Assembly: GCF_003675855.1 (NCBI RefSeq)
Contig: NZ_RCIH01000009.1
Location: 62,001 to 126,000, forward strand
Length of the DNA stretch: 64,000 nt
Direction: 5' to 3'
From: Halostella salina
GTDB taxonomy: Archaea; Halobacteriota; Halobacteria; Halobacteriales; Natronoarchaeaceae
Made by a program: the position numbers and the translations under genes
Shown here: positions 7,973 to 15,903 of the stretch, in pieces
Numbering within the stretch: position 1 is the stretch's first letter
Layout of the letters: each line of letters starts with the position of its first letter
The notes under the pieces: generated by a model
Told to the model about the DNA's origin: nothing
Databases searched by the model: none
Seen by the model: the letters and a program-made list of their open reading frames with translations, nothing else

Positions 7973-8302
7973 ATGTTTCGTTCATACACCCAGTTCAGCA
8001 ACCTGAAAGCCGACTACAAATCTACAAGCGATCTCTGGAGAACAGATTATATCCTTGACCACACGATAGAAGGTGACGCCGTGGAACTAGCCGCGGTACT
8101 TGGTTCTCTATTAGCAGCACGAAGTATTCCGTTCCGGTATCTGACCGTACAGGCGGAAAGTGATTGCGTTGCACATTTCATGGTAGAAGCCTTGTTTGAA
8201 GAGGCAGATATGGAGAAGCTTCGGGGTGAGGCATCTTACTATTATCGCGGGGATTTTGAGGAGCTTGCTTGGAAAGATTATGAAGATGGCAATGGCTATT
8301 AG
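7973..8302 (+). CDS. Hypothetical protein of 109 residues
   Basis: An intact frame with a mixed alpha/beta pattern (ELAAVLGSLLAARSIPFRYL; DCVAHFMVEALFEEADMEKL). I chose the ATG reading MFRSYTQF rather than the TTG six codons upstream. A TATA-like AATATATTT lies about 60 bases before it. I do not recognise the family. It is low in GC like its neighbours. Confidence 0.5.
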   Translation: MFRSYTQFSNLKADYKSTSDLWRTDYILDHTIEGDAVELAAVLGSLLAARSIPFRYLTVQAESDCVAHFMVEALFEEADMEKLRGEASYYYRGDFEELAWKDYEDGNGY

Positions 8303-8544
8303 CTGCTGTGCAATCCTGCTGTTTCACAGGTTGTCAGCACTCAAAAGATAAAAAAGCGAAGCTTTATGATCTAGATCTGATGGCAGAATTTAATGGCACT
8401 CTGACATATTAAAAGACTACGTGTACCCAGAGTAAGCGACAAGAGAGTTGTCGAAATACTTGACGGGGAGGACAGGAACGTGTAGCAGCGGTGCTTCCCA
8501 CATCTCCCAAAAACTGATACCAATAGCTTGGATATACAAGACCA

Positions 8545-8844
8545 ATGCCTACAAATCTGCCGCCGGGCGAGGCCATTGATCCAGAACAAGAAGTGGGGAT
8601 CACACCGGACGGCGACCACTTCCACGCAATGGCGAACGACACGAATTCCTATTGTGGACTCCAGTACAAAGAGGCTCAAGAGAGCCGCGGTGAGAGCATC
8701 ATCTACAAAGTTCTTCCCGAGGTGAAGGTTTCAGCTGGGCATAGGTGGCCGTGCAGTCGGTGTATGGATTTGGGCGGTTTTCGCATCCTTGATGAAGACG
8801 AGATCGATTACAGTGCAATCTTTGAAAAATACGATATAGTTTGA
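8545..8844 (+). CDS. Hypothetical protein of 99 residues with CxxC
   Basis: It begins MPTNLPPGEAIDPEQEVGIT and carries a late RWPCSRCMDLGGF motif, a possible single zinc knuckle, plus an isolated YCGLQYK cysteine. There is no recognised domain. About 240 bases without a gene separate it from the previous gene. Confidence 0.5.
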   Translation: MPTNLPPGEAIDPEQEVGITPDGDHFHAMANDTNSYCGLQYKEAQESRGESIIYKVLPEVKVSAGHRWPCSRCMDLGGFRILDEDEIDYSAIFEKYDIV

Positions 8845-8928
8845 GAAGAGTTCACGCATTGTCTATCCTGATTAGAATTAGTAGTTTCTGTACCAATCCT
8901 AGATTTGCTTCTCAAATCTATATAATAT

Positions 8929-9549
8929 TCAATCCACGTTTTCCATAACTTTAATTGGCGGCTCCACAATTACCACCCAATCCGGATCATCCGATCCTTC
9001 GCCACTCCAATACTTTTCGCCATGGCTAAATATATGACCAAAATGCTCCAATTTTCACCAACTCCATATCCCGTTTATCAAAATTACTGCATTCGATCTT
9101 GACAATCTGAGAGCTCAAATCTCGATTTAATAACGAGAACTCTCTTGCATCGTCTAAATTCTCAAACCCAAAATAGCTTTGAAATCTTCAATTCTGGTCC
9201 TCGTATTCTAACAAACGATATAGTTCAAAGATGAACTCATAACTAACAGGAGTCGGGGTTAAATTTGTAGTAGAAATATCGTCTTCTTCCGAATTATACG
9301 CTTTCGACACGGCTGATCTCGCTTCCCAACGTTCATTTAATCGATCAACGTCCTCTGTGATCATTCCTGCCTGAGCATATCAAGCACCGTGACTCGATAA
9401 TCCTTCTGGGTATAACTCTTGCAATACTTCCGTATTATACTTCGGTGAACTGGCGACAAGGTTCTCACTAAACTGACCTGGAAAATGTAGCTCATCGTTG
9501 ACCCTTCTTGAAGCTCGCCGGTACGATCCACGTGGTAGAACGTCACCAT
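8929..9549 (-). pseudogene. Multiply broken hypothetical gene
   Basis: On the minus strand a start reading MVTFYHVDRTGELQEG is followed, in changing frames, by VDRLNERWEARSAVSKAYNS and SYEFIFELYRLLEYEDQN. A TGA at 9188-9190 interrupts, and the same frame continues RFQSYFGFENLDDAREFSLL. A last shift near 9035 leads to HGEKYWSGEGSDDPDWVVIV and EPPIKVMENVD, then a stop. These pieces read as one protein of about 200 residues with at least two frameshifts and one nonsense codon. It resembles haloarchaeal small proteins that begin MVTFYHVD, but I cannot name the family with confidence. Confidence 0.6.
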
Positions 9550-9625
9550 AGATAATTCAACTGGGACAGCATGAAAAGTGATGGCCATTGATCCAAGAGA
9601 TCTGCAATCCAGATCTCCTCTGAAT

Positions 9626-10030
9626 TTAGCTATGATCTAAACACGAATCAACGGCAAATTCTAATGCATCCGCTATGTTTTCCAGGTTATGGTCATCTCT
9701 TATTTGGGCGAGCCTCCTTCTCGTCTCCTTTTCCAACAAAATCTCCTCTTCTTCCTTTGAATTCAGATAATATGTTTTTTCTATTTTATAGTTTGTTTCA
9801 GGGATTGTAATCTCACTAGCCAGATTTATATAATTCTCATCCCGGATTGAGATATCATATGTACCGGGAGAAACAGACATTTCTATTTCAAACGTTTTTG
9901 TGAACTCCTCTTCCCCTATGATCACTTCGTCAGCTGTGACAAACTTCGGTCCATCACCTCGAGATATCTCTGTAATACTTGGTTGCTTGTAGATTCGGAC
10001 GGTCAATTCCGAGTCATTCTGCTCGATCAT
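9626..10030 (-). CDS. Hypothetical protein of 134 residues
   Basis: It is AT-rich and intact. The first half looks like a beta sandwich (FEIEMSVSPGTYDISIRDEN). The C-terminal third is a charged helix (EEEEILLEKETRRRLAQIRD). I use the ATG (MIEQNDSELTV) rather than the GTG three codons upstream. No family recognised. Composition differs sharply from the GC-rich genes that start at 10091. Confidence 0.5.
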   Translation of the reverse strand: MIEQNDSELTVRIYKQPSITEISRGDGPKFVTADEVIIGEEEFTKTFEIEMSVSPGTYDISIRDENYINLASEITIPETNYKIEKTYYLNSKEEEEILLEKETRRRLAQIRDDHNLENIADALEFAVDSCLDHS

Positions 10031-10090
10031 CAGCACCAATATTATATTCTACCTACAAATATACATGTGTGCCAACAAGTGACATTCTTT

Positions 10091-10396
10091 ATGCGCCAAG
10101 GCCTCGCTCGTGTCCGCGAGTTCTGGAACGCCCACGGTGTCTGGTCCGAAACGGCACCGCAAAACGAGGGGCTCAACGTCGAGTACGAGGGACCGAGTCC
10201 TGCCGATCTCGAGGACGCCGCCTGTACCGAGTACGGGACGAACGTCTGGCGAACTCGCCGCGGCCCGTACGTCGCCGAATACGATACCGGCGCAATCTGT
10301 GGATACTGCAGTTACGAGTGCTACTTTAGCCACCGTCATCGGAACAACCTGGAGGAGATCGCCGGCGAGCAGAGCGTCTCCCTCCCGCCGGCGTGA
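10091..10396 (+). CDS. Hypothetical CxxC protein, possibly 5'-truncated
   Basis: The 101-residue product reads RQGLARVREFWNAHGVWSE and ends with AICGYCSYECYFSHRHRNNL, a likely zinc site. Codon use and GC jump abruptly at the ATG: upstream sequence is AT-rich and lacks the hairpin element that precedes its neighbours. The original promoter and perhaps the N-terminus may therefore have been replaced. It is followed by a T-run and hairpins, then two further accessory genes. Confidence 0.6.
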   Translation: MRQGLARVREFWNAHGVWSETAPQNEGLNVEYEGPSPADLEDAACTEYGTNVWRTRRGPYVAEYDTGAICGYCSYECYFSHRHRNNLEEIAGEQSVSLPPA

Positions 10397-10408
10397 CTTC
10401 ACGACCTG

Positions 10409-10452
10409 TTTTTCGTGCCCCAGAGAGGGCGAGGGCTCCTTCGAGAGCCCTC
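10409..10452 (+). promoter_or_regulatory. Intergenic T-run and two GC hairpins, copy 4
   Basis: TTTTT follows the previous stop by 12 bases. GCCCCAGAGAGGGCGAGGGC comes next, and a perfect 8-bp stem GAGGGCTC/GAGCCCTC closes the element 14 bases before the GTG start of the next gene. Confidence 0.55.
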
Positions 10453-10466
10453 AGAAGTGACTTCCA

Positions 10467-10814
10467 GTGAGTCAACAACAGAGTCCCGATAACGTCTCGA
10501 TCGACGAGATCCCGGTCGATATCGACAACACGCAATCAGGGGAGGTCGATTCCGCCGACGTCCCCGACGAAATCGAATCCATCACCCGTGGGCTCGCCGG
10601 TGAGCAGCCGCCGACGAATCCCATAGTGGTTCTCAAAGCGGCCCGGTGGTGGTACATTCACGGCAAGGGCGGTACGGATCCCGCCTTCCAGTGGGCCATC
10701 GAGTGGGCGCGTCATCTTGCGACCGACACGCCCAGTGACGTCGAGCGGTTCGACGAGTTCCTCGAGTACCTCGTCTCGGTTGGCTTTGCGGACGAACGCC
10801 ACGAGCTCCGCTGA
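10467..10814 (+). CDS. Hypothetical protein of 115 residues
   Basis: A GTG start follows the hairpin element. The first 45 residues are acidic and probably disordered. The rest is helical (NPIVVLKAARWWYIHGKGGT; FDEFLEYLVSVGFADERHEL). I do not recognise it. It lies in a same-strand series of accessory genes, each separated by the recurring element, that ends with the ArdC-like gene. Confidence 0.6.
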   Translation: MSQQQSPDNVSIDEIPVDIDNTQSGEVDSADVPDEIESITRGLAGEQPPTNPIVVLKAARWWYIHGKGGTDPAFQWAIEWARHLATDTPSDVERFDEFLEYLVSVGFADERHELR

Positions 10815-10826
10815 CCGACAGAGCGG

Positions 10827-10870
10827 TTTTTTGGACGCCCCTGAGGGGTGCGGCGCGGTCTGAACAGACG
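10827..10870 (+). promoter_or_regulatory. Intergenic T-run and GC hairpin, copy 5
   Basis: TTTTTT is followed by GCCCCTGAGGGGTGCGGC and a GTCTG/CAGAC stem. It shares the 12-mer GGCGCGGTCTGA exactly with the next copy, at 11914-11925. Confidence 0.6.
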
Positions 10871-10901
10871 CAGTCGCTGTGAACTTGATTCGGTGAACAC
10901 A

Positions 10902-11849
10902 ATGGCTACGATCAGTGACTCGTCGGTCTCCTTCGACCAGACCGACACGCGATCAGACGAGATGAACAGTACCATCGAACAGTGGATCGACGACCTCGTC
11001 GCCGGCGTCGACGACGCGCAGGCCAGCGAAGAGTTCCAAGAGTGGCTCGATGTCCAGAGTCGTTTCCACGACTACTCCTACCGGAACACGCTCCTCATCA
11101 AGCGGCAGTGTCCCGAGGCGAGCCGGGTGGCGGGCTACCGGACGTGGCAGGAGGAGTTCGACCGGCACGTAAAGGAGGGCGAGTCGGCCATCTGGATCTG
11201 GGCGCCGATCATCACCAACCAGTGCCCGGAGTGCGAAAACTCGCCAAGCTACCACGAGGACAGCGACTGTGACTACGACGAGACACCGCCTGAAAAGTGG
11301 TCGGAGGGCCTCGTCGGGTTCAAGCCTGCGCCGGTGTTCGACGTCTCCCAGACCGAAGGTGAGCCGCTTCCCGACCTGGACACGGAAGCGACCGGGGACC
11401 CCGACGACCTCGTCGGTCGGCTGACTGGAGCCGCCGACGAACTTGGTGTGACGGTTCGGATCGTTCCCGACGAAGACTGGACCCACGGCGAGGCGAAGGG
11501 TATCTGTGAGCAGTTGAGCCTCGTCGACGTCCAACCGCTCGTAGAGGTGCGTGATCGGGCGAACGAGGCCGACCTCGCACGGACGCTGATTCACGAGTAC
11601 GCCCACGCCCTGCTCCACTTCGACGTCGACGACGACACCGAGCGGGCGAAACGCGAGGTCGAGGCCGAAGCCGTCGCGTACGTCGTCGGGCGCTACTGCG
11701 GGCTCGACACGAGCGGATCGGCGTTCTACCTCGCTGCGTGGGAGTCGGACGATCCCGAGGTCGTTCGCGAGCGCCTCGGGCGGATTAGTCGAACGGCAGA
11801 GGAACTCATCGACGTTCTCGAGGACGAATCCCCGTCCTCCCTCAGTTAA
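10902..11849 (+). CDS. ArdC-like protein with zincin domain
   Basis: Residues about 15-120 resemble the N-terminal ssDNA-binding domain of ArdC antirestriction proteins (FHDYSYRNTLLIKRQCPEAS, VAGYRTWQEEF). They are interrupted by a cysteine insertion (CPEC...CDYD). The C-terminal half is a zincin with LIHEYAHALLHF (HExxH) and a downstream Glu in EVEAEAVAYVVG, followed by YLAAWE. ArdC proteins protect plasmid DNA from restriction. The HExxH half is the family's metallopeptidase domain. The start is the ATG 40 bases after the hairpin element; upstream in-frame codons overlap that element. Presence in this zone fits plasmid or integrative-element origin. Confidence 0.8.
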   Translation: MATISDSSVSFDQTDTRSDEMNSTIEQWIDDLVAGVDDAQASEEFQEWLDVQSRFHDYSYRNTLLIKRQCPEASRVAGYRTWQEEFDRHVKEGESAIWIWAPIITNQCPECENSPSYHEDSDCDYDETPPEKWSEGLVGFKPAPVFDVSQTEGEPLPDLDTEATGDPDDLVGRLTGAADELGVTVRIVPDEDWTHGEAKGICEQLSLVDVQPLVEVRDRANEADLARTLIHEYAHALLHFDVDDDTERAKREVEAEAVAYVVGRYCGLDTSGSAFYLAAWESDDPEVVRERLGRISRTAEELIDVLEDESPSSLS

Positions 11850-11892
11850 CCAACGTAATGACGGATCCCTTCCGCTCTGTTGGTTAAGTTTT
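11846..11892 (+). terminator. Hairpin and T-run after the ArdC-like gene
   Basis: TTAACCAAC, overlapping the TAA stop, pairs with GTTGGTTAA (9 bp perfect) and is followed by GTTTTCTG. A stem plus T-run directly after the stop is a credible terminator. Confidence 0.55.
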
Positions 11893-11925
11893 CTGCGCCC
11901 GCGGAGGGGCGGAGGCGCGGTCTGA
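11889..11925 (+). promoter_or_regulatory. Intergenic T-run and GC element, copy 6
   Basis: TTTTCTGCGCCCGCGGAGGGG is followed by GGAGGCGCGGTCTGA, 13 bases before the ATG at 11939. The last 12 bases are identical to copy 5. Confidence 0.55.
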
Positions 11926-11938
11926 CCTCGGTCGACTC

Positions 11939-12064
11939 ATGACTGACGACTATCTCACAGCGGTTCTTGAGGAAGCCGAGTACGTCGCCGAGCAGCACGA
12001 CCAGATCGCTTGGACGCTTGACAATCAACCCTACAAGTACCTTCGGTACGCCATCCTCGGGTGA
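11939..12064 (+). CDS. Very small hypothetical protein of 41 residues
   Basis: The frame reads MTDDYLTAVLEEAEYVAEQH then DQIAWTLDNQPYKYLRYAIL, an acidic helical miniprotein. The start lies just after copy 6 of the hairpin element, as for its upstream neighbours. It ends about 65 bases before the TnpB element. It may be complete, or the 5' part of a longer gene cut when that element arrived. Confidence 0.5.
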   Translation: MTDDYLTAVLEEAEYVAEQHDQIAWTLDNQPYKYLRYAILG

Positions 12065-12129
12065 CAAAGTGAAGGACAGACCACGCGTAGAGAGCGATCG
12101 ACGGTGTTACTGTCGGCTACGGCAACGAG

Positions 12130-12330
12130 ATTGACATCCTCCTCCGCCTGAAGGCGGAGGAATCCCGAGCGTTGGGATATTACGGTTTGCAGTCTCCCTG
12201 TTCTCTCGGTGTGAACCGTCCGCTCTCGCGGTCGAACAGGAAGACTCCGGGCTGTGCCAACCAGCCGTTACTCATATCCCCCAACGGGGGACTCTGAGTT
12301 ATCTTTCTGCGAATGTTCACCGCACCGTTC
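12130..12330 (-). ncRNA. Probable reRNA (omega RNA) at the tnpB 3' end
   Basis: In TnpB elements the guide RNA overlaps the 3' end of tnpB and runs to the right end of the element. The sequence here between the last tnpB codons and the GC-rich hairpin has that position. Placement is by analogy; the 5' end is a guess. Confidence 0.35.
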
Positions 12331-13451
12331 ACGTCGGCGTTCATCGTCGTCTCGCACAACGAACAGACGTACAGACCACGTTCCACACGATTCGAGTCCC
12401 GAATCTGCCCACAACACGAACACGTCTTGCTCGTGTTCTCCTCGTCTACACGATCAACGAGGATACCGTGTGCCTCGGCCTTGTATTCGAGCAGATTCGT
12501 GAAGCGGTCGAACTCCCATCCGTGGAGTTTCTTGTTCCCCGACGCACCCCAGTTCCGCGAGTCTCCGTTCTCATCCTCGCGGATGTCACTGACGTCGCCA
12601 ACCGCTATCTTCTCCACGCCTTCTTCGACACACCGTTGCACGATGTGTTTGCTGAGGGTGTGGAGGAAGTGGTCTTTGCGCCGGGAGAGTTTCTGCCGAG
12701 CCTTCCTCGCACGCTCCGACGGCCCGTTCTCACCTTCGGTCTGGTACTCCTCGCAGGTGAAGTAGTGCTTGTCCTCTTTCAGCGTGTTCCCCGGATACAG
12801 TTCACTCTCGCCGTCTTCGTAGTCGATGGCGAGGTAGTTGCTGATACCGAGATCGATTCCCGCCGTGTTGTCGCCCGGTGCGTCTTCGACTGGAAATTCT
12901 TTCTTGCAGACGAGGTGGAGTTCCCACTCGTCGCCGTTCCAGACGGCACGCACTTGCTGGATGTTCTCGACTTCTACGTCGGGACGGGTTTCGTATTCTG
13001 CGAGGATGAAGTCAGACCGGCTCTCTTTCAGGTTGAAGCCTTTCGAGAGACGGAGTTGGCCGTGCTTGTTGTCGTGCTTGATGGCTCGTTTCTTCCACGT
13101 CACGGTGGAGCGAGGGTGTCGGTCGCCACGTTTCCGGTAGCCCGGTGGATTGTTGTCGTCGTCGGAGTTGTACCAGCCGATGAACGCCTCAGCAAGTTCT
13201 TCGAGAACTCGCTGACTTGACTGAGAATGGAGGTCATTGTAGCGTTCGTGGTCTTTCAACTCCGATTTCAGTTCGGCTTCGTCGGGTATCTCGCCGTCGT
13301 CATCCCACCGTTGTTGGATGTAGTAGTGTCCGACGTTCCACAGTTTCGAGGCGGAGAACCCGCACTGGTCGAGGTCGTCACGAACCTGTTGGTGGTTCGT
13401 GATGCGTGCGACGTAGGTGCGGGTTGTCTCCAGCATCGTTCTGCGGTACAT
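12180..13451 (-). CDS. tnpB: TnpB RNA-guided nuclease-like protein
   Basis: The 423-residue protein has the TnpB plan: an N-terminal OB/helical part, RuvC-I in AGIDLGISNYLAIDYEDG, RuvC-II near VEKIAVGDVSDIRED, a zinc ribbon (TCSCCGQIRD, YVCSLCETTMN) and RuvC-III in NADVNGAVNIRRK. RuvC Asp residues I and III are present. Where ISDra2-type TnpB has the catalytic Glu before Asp in strand II, this sequence reads Gly-Asp, so cutting activity is uncertain. No TnpA accompanies it. The far C-terminus (REQGDCKP) is conserved-looking and overlaps the guide-RNA region. It is GC-rich and intact. Confidence 0.9.
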   Translation of the reverse strand: MYRRTMLETTRTYVARITNHQQVRDDLDQCGFSASKLWNVGHYYIQQRWDDDGEIPDEAELKSELKDHERYNDLHSQSSQRVLEELAEAFIGWYNSDDDNNPPGYRKRGDRHPRSTVTWKKRAIKHDNKHGQLRLSKGFNLKESRSDFILAEYETRPDVEVENIQQVRAVWNGDEWELHLVCKKEFPVEDAPGDNTAGIDLGISNYLAIDYEDGESELYPGNTLKEDKHYFTCEEYQTEGENGPSERARKARQKLSRRKDHFLHTLSKHIVQRCVEEGVEKIAVGDVSDIREDENGDSRNWGASGNKKLHGWEFDRFTNLLEYKAEAHGILVDRVDEENTSKTCSCCGQIRDSNRVERGLYVCSLCETTMNADVNGAVNIRRKITQSPPLGDMSNGWLAQPGVFLFDRESGRFTPREQGDCKP

Positions 13452-13652
13452 AATCAGTTATGAAGTGTTCGTATTAAAGCCAACGACCGGGCGCTGAATA
13501 TCCGACGGGAGGGGCGTCGGTGGATTGCGGTCAGAGTGTCGGATTCATCCCGCGCCTAAAGGCGCGGGTATTCTCCTTGTTCTTTATAAGATGGTGAAAA
13601 GTTGATCTTGCTTTCTCTAAGTCAGAATATAAATTATTCTAAGAGGAGTAAG

Positions 13653-14399
13653 TCAGAATAATCTAATCGGGAAATCCGCATCACTGACCACGTTCAGTAG
13701 ATGCTTTTGAATCGTCGGTTCAGTAACCTGTCCAGTAATAATAGAGCGGGCACCAATTCCACATTCGTTAGTAGCAACCTCTAATGCGAATCTAAACGCG
13801 GCTACGTAGCAAAGATCGGGGAGTGTTTCAACGACCAAAGAGTCGAGGTCGTCGGAAGGGATCTGACGTCGCTTCCGTTCGATACGTTGCTTGTTTATTT
13901 CCATAAAGTCCGAGGCCAGCACGGTATCGTTGGCGACGATTCCGAGTGCGCCGTATAGTTCCTCTCTACTTCTTGTGTAAAAGAACTGTGGAACAGCACT
14001 CTCCGGACTACTGAAATCGATGCTCTCGAATTGCTGGCGGAACGACCACTCATCATGCATGTGGTCCCCAAGTAGGTGTGCAAATTCCTCCCAGGCCTGA
14101 TGCATCGGTAGTGGGCGATACTTCTCCCAGATGTGTTCAATACGTTCATGCGATGGACTGGCTCGGCTACGTAACTGTTGGATATTTGCCTGAGCAGTTT
14201 GGGGGCTCGAGAGGTATATTTCGCCGTCGGAATACTTTCCCACGTCGTCAACAAAGTTGACAACTATCGGACGTGGGAATGCGTGGGCATCGATCTCCCA
14301 CTGGTCAAGCAGCGAAGAGAATTCGTCGTCCAGAACAGAGAGATCGGATTGAGTGATAGTGTCCTCCTCTGTGTTCCCAAGTTTGAAATACCTCGACAT
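13653..14399 (-). CDS. Hypothetical protein of 248 residues
   Basis: An intact frame starting MSRYFKLGNTEEDT. It has an alpha/beta appearance with YRPLPMHQAWEEFAHLLGDH and AFRFALEVATNECGIGARSI. I recognise no domain. An upstream in-frame ATG adds only six residues. It lies immediately beyond the TnpB element with about 200 bases of AT-rich sequence between. It appears monocistronic. Confidence 0.6.
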   Translation of the reverse strand: MSRYFKLGNTEEDTITQSDLSVLDDEFSSLLDQWEIDAHAFPRPIVVNFVDDVGKYSDGEIYLSSPQTAQANIQQLRSRASPSHERIEHIWEKYRPLPMHQAWEEFAHLLGDHMHDEWSFRQQFESIDFSSPESAVPQFFYTRSREELYGALGIVANDTVLASDFMEINKQRIERKRRQIPSDDLDSLVVETLPDLCYVAAFRFALEVATNECGIGARSIITGQVTEPTIQKHLLNVVSDADFPIRLF

Positions 14400-14905
14400 T
14401 GGTCCGTAACTCCTCATTCAGAAAATACAGCTAACTTAGAAAAAATCAACGGGTGAAATACCCCCCTTTGATTCTAATAAACCGAATCGTTGCACTCCGG
14501 GAGTGTGTCCGGGAAACCATTGTTTGAATTGAGAGTTCATTGTATTGGCCGTTATGGCATGAGTCCAAGTGTTGCGTTGTTCCACTGAGGATCAAGAGTA
14601 AGCCATAGCGACTCACTGATGGGTATGCCAGAAATCGCCCGTCACCTCAGGGTAGCGATTTCTACGAGGTGGATTGCTCGGAGCGAGGGGCAAATCCGAG
14701 ATGGCGATGAAGCTTGATGCCCAGGTGCATCTGATAAGACGAATACACCGTACCAATCGATCCGTAATCTATTACAGCAAGAACGAACAGACACCGTTGG
14801 AGATCGGCTTCAAGCATCTCTTCGATGTAGAACCAGCTACTCCGAACACGACCCTATTACCAGCCATCATCTATTAGAACCCACGGAGTAGTGTGTGTAC
14901 TAAAG
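14400..14905. other. Intergenic stretch with one stable hairpin
   Basis: No convincing gene. AGAAATCGC pairs perfectly with GCGATTTCT (14630-14663, 9 bp). A 67-codon plus-strand frame starting at 14674 has no recognisable features, and I do not accept it. Confidence 0.4.
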
Positions 14906-15079
14906 ATGGAGTTCGTTCTTGAGAGTACAGTGGCGATGGCTACCATCTATGCCACGATTGCGCTAGTCTACGTCAGGGAATACGTCGAATGGGAGACTAA
15001 GTCGATAGTTCAGGCAGTAATGAGGATCGTTGGATACCCCGCTATTGGTTATACGCTTACATTTGTAGCTCTCGGATGA
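14906..15079 (+). CDS. Possible small membrane protein of 57 residues
   Basis: Two hydrophobic segments are visible: STVAMATIYATIALVYV and IVGYPAIGYTLTFVAL, separated by a short charged loop (REYVEWETKS). The ATG follows a stop in the same frame closely. No homologous family comes to mind. Composition and hydrophobic pattern are the only support. Confidence 0.4.
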   Translation: MEFVLESTVAMATIYATIALVYVREYVEWETKSIVQAVMRIVGYPAIGYTLTFVALG

Positions 15080-15106
15080 TATAGGGGCAGAGTACAGAAA
15101 TGAGGG

Positions 15107-15304
15107 GAGCAAAGCCCACGTAACGCCCAAGCCCAGCGCTGGCGGGTAAATGACGTCCGAAAGGCCGTTGACCAAGCTGACCCCAAAGCCGAGATCGGAT
15201 ACTTAGTTACTTTCAATGGTCCAGAATTGCTCCGCATATTGGATCGGCGTCGACAGATACCGATGCTTCGACGGGGGCAAACAGGTCCGAATCCCCACCG
15301 CTAG
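15107..15304 (+). pseudogene. Startless gene remnant
   Basis: A frame without a start codon reads AQRWRVNDVRKAVDQADPKA then EIGYLVTFNGPELLRILDRR up to TAG. The amino-acid pattern looks coding (amphipathic helix, then strand and helix). Function unknown. It lies head-to-head with another remnant, so this half-kilobase is a small gene graveyard. Confidence 0.35.
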
Positions 15305-15419
15305 TATCCGAGTGTGGAAGAACTAATATTGGCAGAAAAGAACTTTCTGCATTGGACTGGTCGGCGGCTCCGAACTGACCAAAACACTGAATTGCTCCAT
15401 CAGCGCCTACTATCTGTAT

Positions 15420-15530
15420 TTCAACCGGCTGTATCATTCGAGAGCCGTGACGACGGCGACGATCCGTTCGATCAGGCATCGTCGTCTCGACATAATTCAT
15501 CGCCCCCAGCGCCCGGTAATCACGATTCAC
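15420..15530 (-). pseudogene. Remnant of a DUF6036-like nucleotidyltransferase gene
   Basis: The minus strand encodes RDYRALGAMNYVE, which matches PDYRALGATSCVE in the nucleotidyltransferase at the right edge of the window. The match decays into other frames after this segment. It is too short to be functional. Confidence 0.45.
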
Positions 15531-15588
15531 CGACTAGACTAGGTACTAATTATTTATTTGGCGCGGCGGAATCAGTGGCTTGGACACA

Positions 15589-15903
15589 ATGGCACTTGCT
15601 GGAACTGAGGAGGTCACGTTTAAGGGACATACTGGAAAGACAACCATCACCTGCAAGATCGACACCCAAGCCCAACGTACGACAATTGATCACAAGATCG
15701 CCGCTCGAGTCGGGCCGGGCCCAGTCACAACAAGCGTGATTGTGAACGGCGAAGATCGACGGCCAGTCGCGAAAGTCTGGGTGGAGTTCAAGGACTTCGA
15801 AGAGATAGTGGAGGTCAGTCTCAGCGACCGGAAACAGAAGACCACCAACGCGCTGATCGGCCAAGACATCCTCGACGAATTCACCGTCGACCTCTCATCA
15901 TGA
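15589..15903 (+). CDS. Retropepsin-like (RimB-type) putative aspartic protease
   Basis: The 104-residue protein has the pepsin-lobe pattern of the RimK-associated protease family: CKIDTQAQRTTIDHKIAARV, then NALIGQDILDEFTVDL. The active-site triplet, normally D-T/S-G/A, here reads D-T-Q, so catalysis is doubtful unless Gln is tolerated. I chose the ATG (MALAGTEEV); a TTG lies three codons upstream. A TATA-like TTATTTATTT lies about 35 bases before the start. It stands alone without a RimK-type ligase. Confidence 0.6.
   Translation: MALAGTEEVTFKGHTGKTTITCKIDTQAQRTTIDHKIAARVGPGPVTTSVIVNGEDRRPVAKVWVEFKDFEEIVEVSLSDRKQKTTNALIGQDILDEFTVDLSS

Larger units (their letters stand above)
12125..13575 (-). 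mobile_element. IS200/IS605-superfamily element with tnpB only (IS1341 type)
   Basis: The tnpB gene is flanked by two strong hairpins: TCCTCCGCC/GGCGGAGGA at the 3' side (12140-12161) and CCCGCGCC/GGCGCGGG at the 5' side (13549-13568). These correspond to the subterminal hairpins of IS200/IS605 ends. There is no tnpA. Exact ends cannot be fixed without an empty-site comparison, so the boundaries are approximate. Confidence 0.65.

Noticed and set aside
2727-11925. Recurrent GC hairpins as a CRISPR array or integron attachment sites
   Set aside because: Spacing is irregular, each copy sits before a gene, sequence outside the stem varies, and no cas or integrase gene is present.
12140-12161. 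GC hairpin as a rho-independent terminator
   Set aside because: It lacks a T-run and its position at the tnpB 3' end matches a subterminal IS200/IS605 hairpin.
12468-13220. 250-codon plus-strand frame opposite tnpB
   Set aside because: It mirrors the codon pattern of tnpB, has no domain logic, and tnpB itself has complete motifs.
14674-14877. 67-codon plus-strand frame
   Set aside because: No motif, no promoter, and composition typical of chance frames.
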